The notes beneath the pieces were generated by a model. The model saw nothing but the letters and a program-made list of their open reading frames with translations, was not told the origin of the DNA and did not search any database. Positions 5,291-6,307 of a stretch of 6,307 nt of DNA are shown piece after piece (position 1 is the stretch's first letter; each line of letters begins with the position of its first letter). Location: the NCBI GenBank assembly GCA_009785435.1, contig WQWG01000042.1:1-6307 (forward strand). Direction: 5' to 3'. The stretch is from Clostridiales bacterium. GTDB lineage: Bacteria > Bacillota > Clostridia > Peptostreptococcales > Anaerovoracaceae. Made by a program: the position numbers and the translations under genes.

Positions 5291-6307
5291 ATGGGCAAAA
5301 CATTAACGTATAAAATACTTGAAAACCACCTTGTTTCAGGCGAAATTGCCGTCGGAAATGAAATCGTAATCAAAATAGACCAAACGCTTACGCAGGATTC
5401 TACCGGAACCATGGTCTATCTACAGCTTGAAGCGATGGACGTTGATACGATCAAAACAGAGCTTTCTGTCGCTTATATCGACCACAATACGCTGCAAACG
5501 GGATTTGAAAATGCCGATGACCATGCTTTCATCAAAAGCGTGGCGCAGAGACACGGCGTACGCTTTTCAAAACCGGGCAACGGCATATGCCATCAGTTGC
5601 ATCTCGAAAATTACGGAATCCCCGGAAAAACGCTCCTCGGTTCTGACAGCCATACGCCTACGGGCGGCGGCCTTGGCATGATCGCGATTGGCGCAGGCGG
5701 ACTTGATGTAGCCGTTGCAATGGCACAAGGAATATATTCTCTGACCGTTCCAAAAGTTTTGAAAGTCGAACTGGTTGGCCAACTGAAACCTTGGACGTCA
5801 GCAAAAGACGTGATCCTATATGTATTGCAGCAGCTTACTGTGAAAGGCGGCATCGGTAAAATCGTTGAATACACAGGTGAGGGTGTCAAAACGCTGTCTG
5901 TTACGGATAGAGCGACGATCACCAATATGGGTGCTGAGCTTGGCGCGACGACATCCATATTCCCAAGTGATGAAAATACACGTGAATATCTCAAATCTCA
6001 GGGACGTGAAAAAGATTATGTGCCGCTTTCCGCTGATCATGATGCAGTTTATGACGAGGTTCTAACTGTAGACATGTCATCATTGCCTCCCCTTGCGGCC
6101 ATGCCCCACAGTCCTGACAATGTAGATTCCATTCAAAATATAGGCAACATTAAAGTCGATCAAGTCGCCATAGGCAGTTGTACAAACTCTTCCTATAGTG
6201 ATTTAATGAAAGTGGCGGCGATTTTAAAAGGCAAAAAGATTCATCCTGACGTCGATCTTGTCATCTCTCCGGGTTCTGCCAAGATTCTGTCCAAAATGGC
6301 CGGAAAC
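5291..6307 (+). CDS. acn: Aconitate hydratase, N-terminal half (runs off the window)
   Basis: Isomerises citrate to isocitrate via cis-aconitate using a [4Fe-4S] cluster, in the cytoplasm, for the TCA cycle or glutamate synthesis. The frame stays open for 339 codons to the last base. Visible family features: YIDHNTLQTGFENADDH (62-78), GNGICHQ (97-102), the GSDSHTPTGGGLGMIAIGAGG stretch (117-137), ATITNMGAELGATTSIFP (208-225) and IGSCTNSSY (294-302). C297 is the first of the three cluster cysteines; the other two should lie beyond the window. The compact N-terminus suggests the short (about 640-residue) aconitase type seen in clostridia and Aquifex rather than the approximately 900-residue AcnA. 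Isopropylmalate isomerase large subunit or homoaconitase are related alternatives but fit the N-terminal motifs less well. GAGGAG (5277-5282), eight bases before the ATG, sets the start. Confidence 0.93.
   Translation, partial: MGKTLTYKILENHLVSGEIAVGNEIVIKIDQTLTQDSTGTMVYLQLEAMDVDTIKTELSVAYIDHNTLQTGFENADDHAFIKSVAQRHGVRFSKPGNGICHQLHLENYGIPGKTLLGSDSHTPTGGGLGMIAIGAGGLDVAVAMAQGIYSLTVPKVLKVELVGQLKPWTSAKDVILYVLQQLTVKGGIGKIVEYTGEGVKTLSVTDRATITNMGAELGATTSIFPSDENTREYLKSQGREKDYVPLSADHDAVYDEVLTVDMSSLPPLAAMPHSPDNVDSIQNIGNIKVDQVAIGSCTNSSYSDLMKVAAILKGKKIHPDVDLVISPGSAKILSKMAGN

Overview
The window looks like chromosomal DNA from a Bacillota (Firmicutes) bacterium, most likely an anaerobic clostridial lineage. 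The reasons are AGGAGG-type ribosome binding sites, near-consensus housekeeping (sigma-A type) promoters, a Bacillus-like Xpt, a secreted 'stalk' (copper amine oxidase N-terminal-like) protein, and a compact aconitase of the kind common in clostridia. G+C is moderate (mid-40s by eye). There are no mobile elements, RNA genes or CRISPR arrays.

Layout. (i) 1-2304, plus strand: the C-terminal three quarters of an RND/HAE1-type efflux transporter, whose start lies before the window. (ii) 2294-2911, plus: a TetR-family repressor overlapping the transporter's 3' end, probably the pump's local regulator. (iii) 2980-3573, plus: xpt, xanthine phosphoribosyltransferase, ending in a strong intrinsic terminator that begins inside its last codons. 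(iv) 3591-4217, minus: a short, divergent cis-prenyltransferase (undecaprenyl diphosphate synthase family), convergent with xpt. (v) 4218-4405: a divergent control region with a good plus-strand promoter, a leader hairpin and an operator-like dyad. (vi) 4406-5110, plus: a secreted, extremely acidic protein with a signal peptide, two stalk-type repeats and a 31-residue Asp/Glu tail, followed by a strong terminator. (vii) 5214-5259: a perfect-consensus promoter with a perfect dyad at the predicted start site. (viii) 5291 to the window end, plus: the N-terminal half of aconitate hydratase.

How the parts relate. The transporter and TetR gene form one translationally coupled unit, and xpt may be read through from it because only a weak hairpin separates them. 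The prenyltransferase and acidic protein are transcribed divergently and both point to the cell envelope (lipid carrier metabolism and the outer surface), but a functional link is inference only. Aconitase is its own unit with its own regulated-looking promoter. I see no clearly new multi-gene system. The most unusual items are the altered prenyltransferase active site, the lysine-free polyacidic secreted protein, and the dyads in the two regulatory regions.
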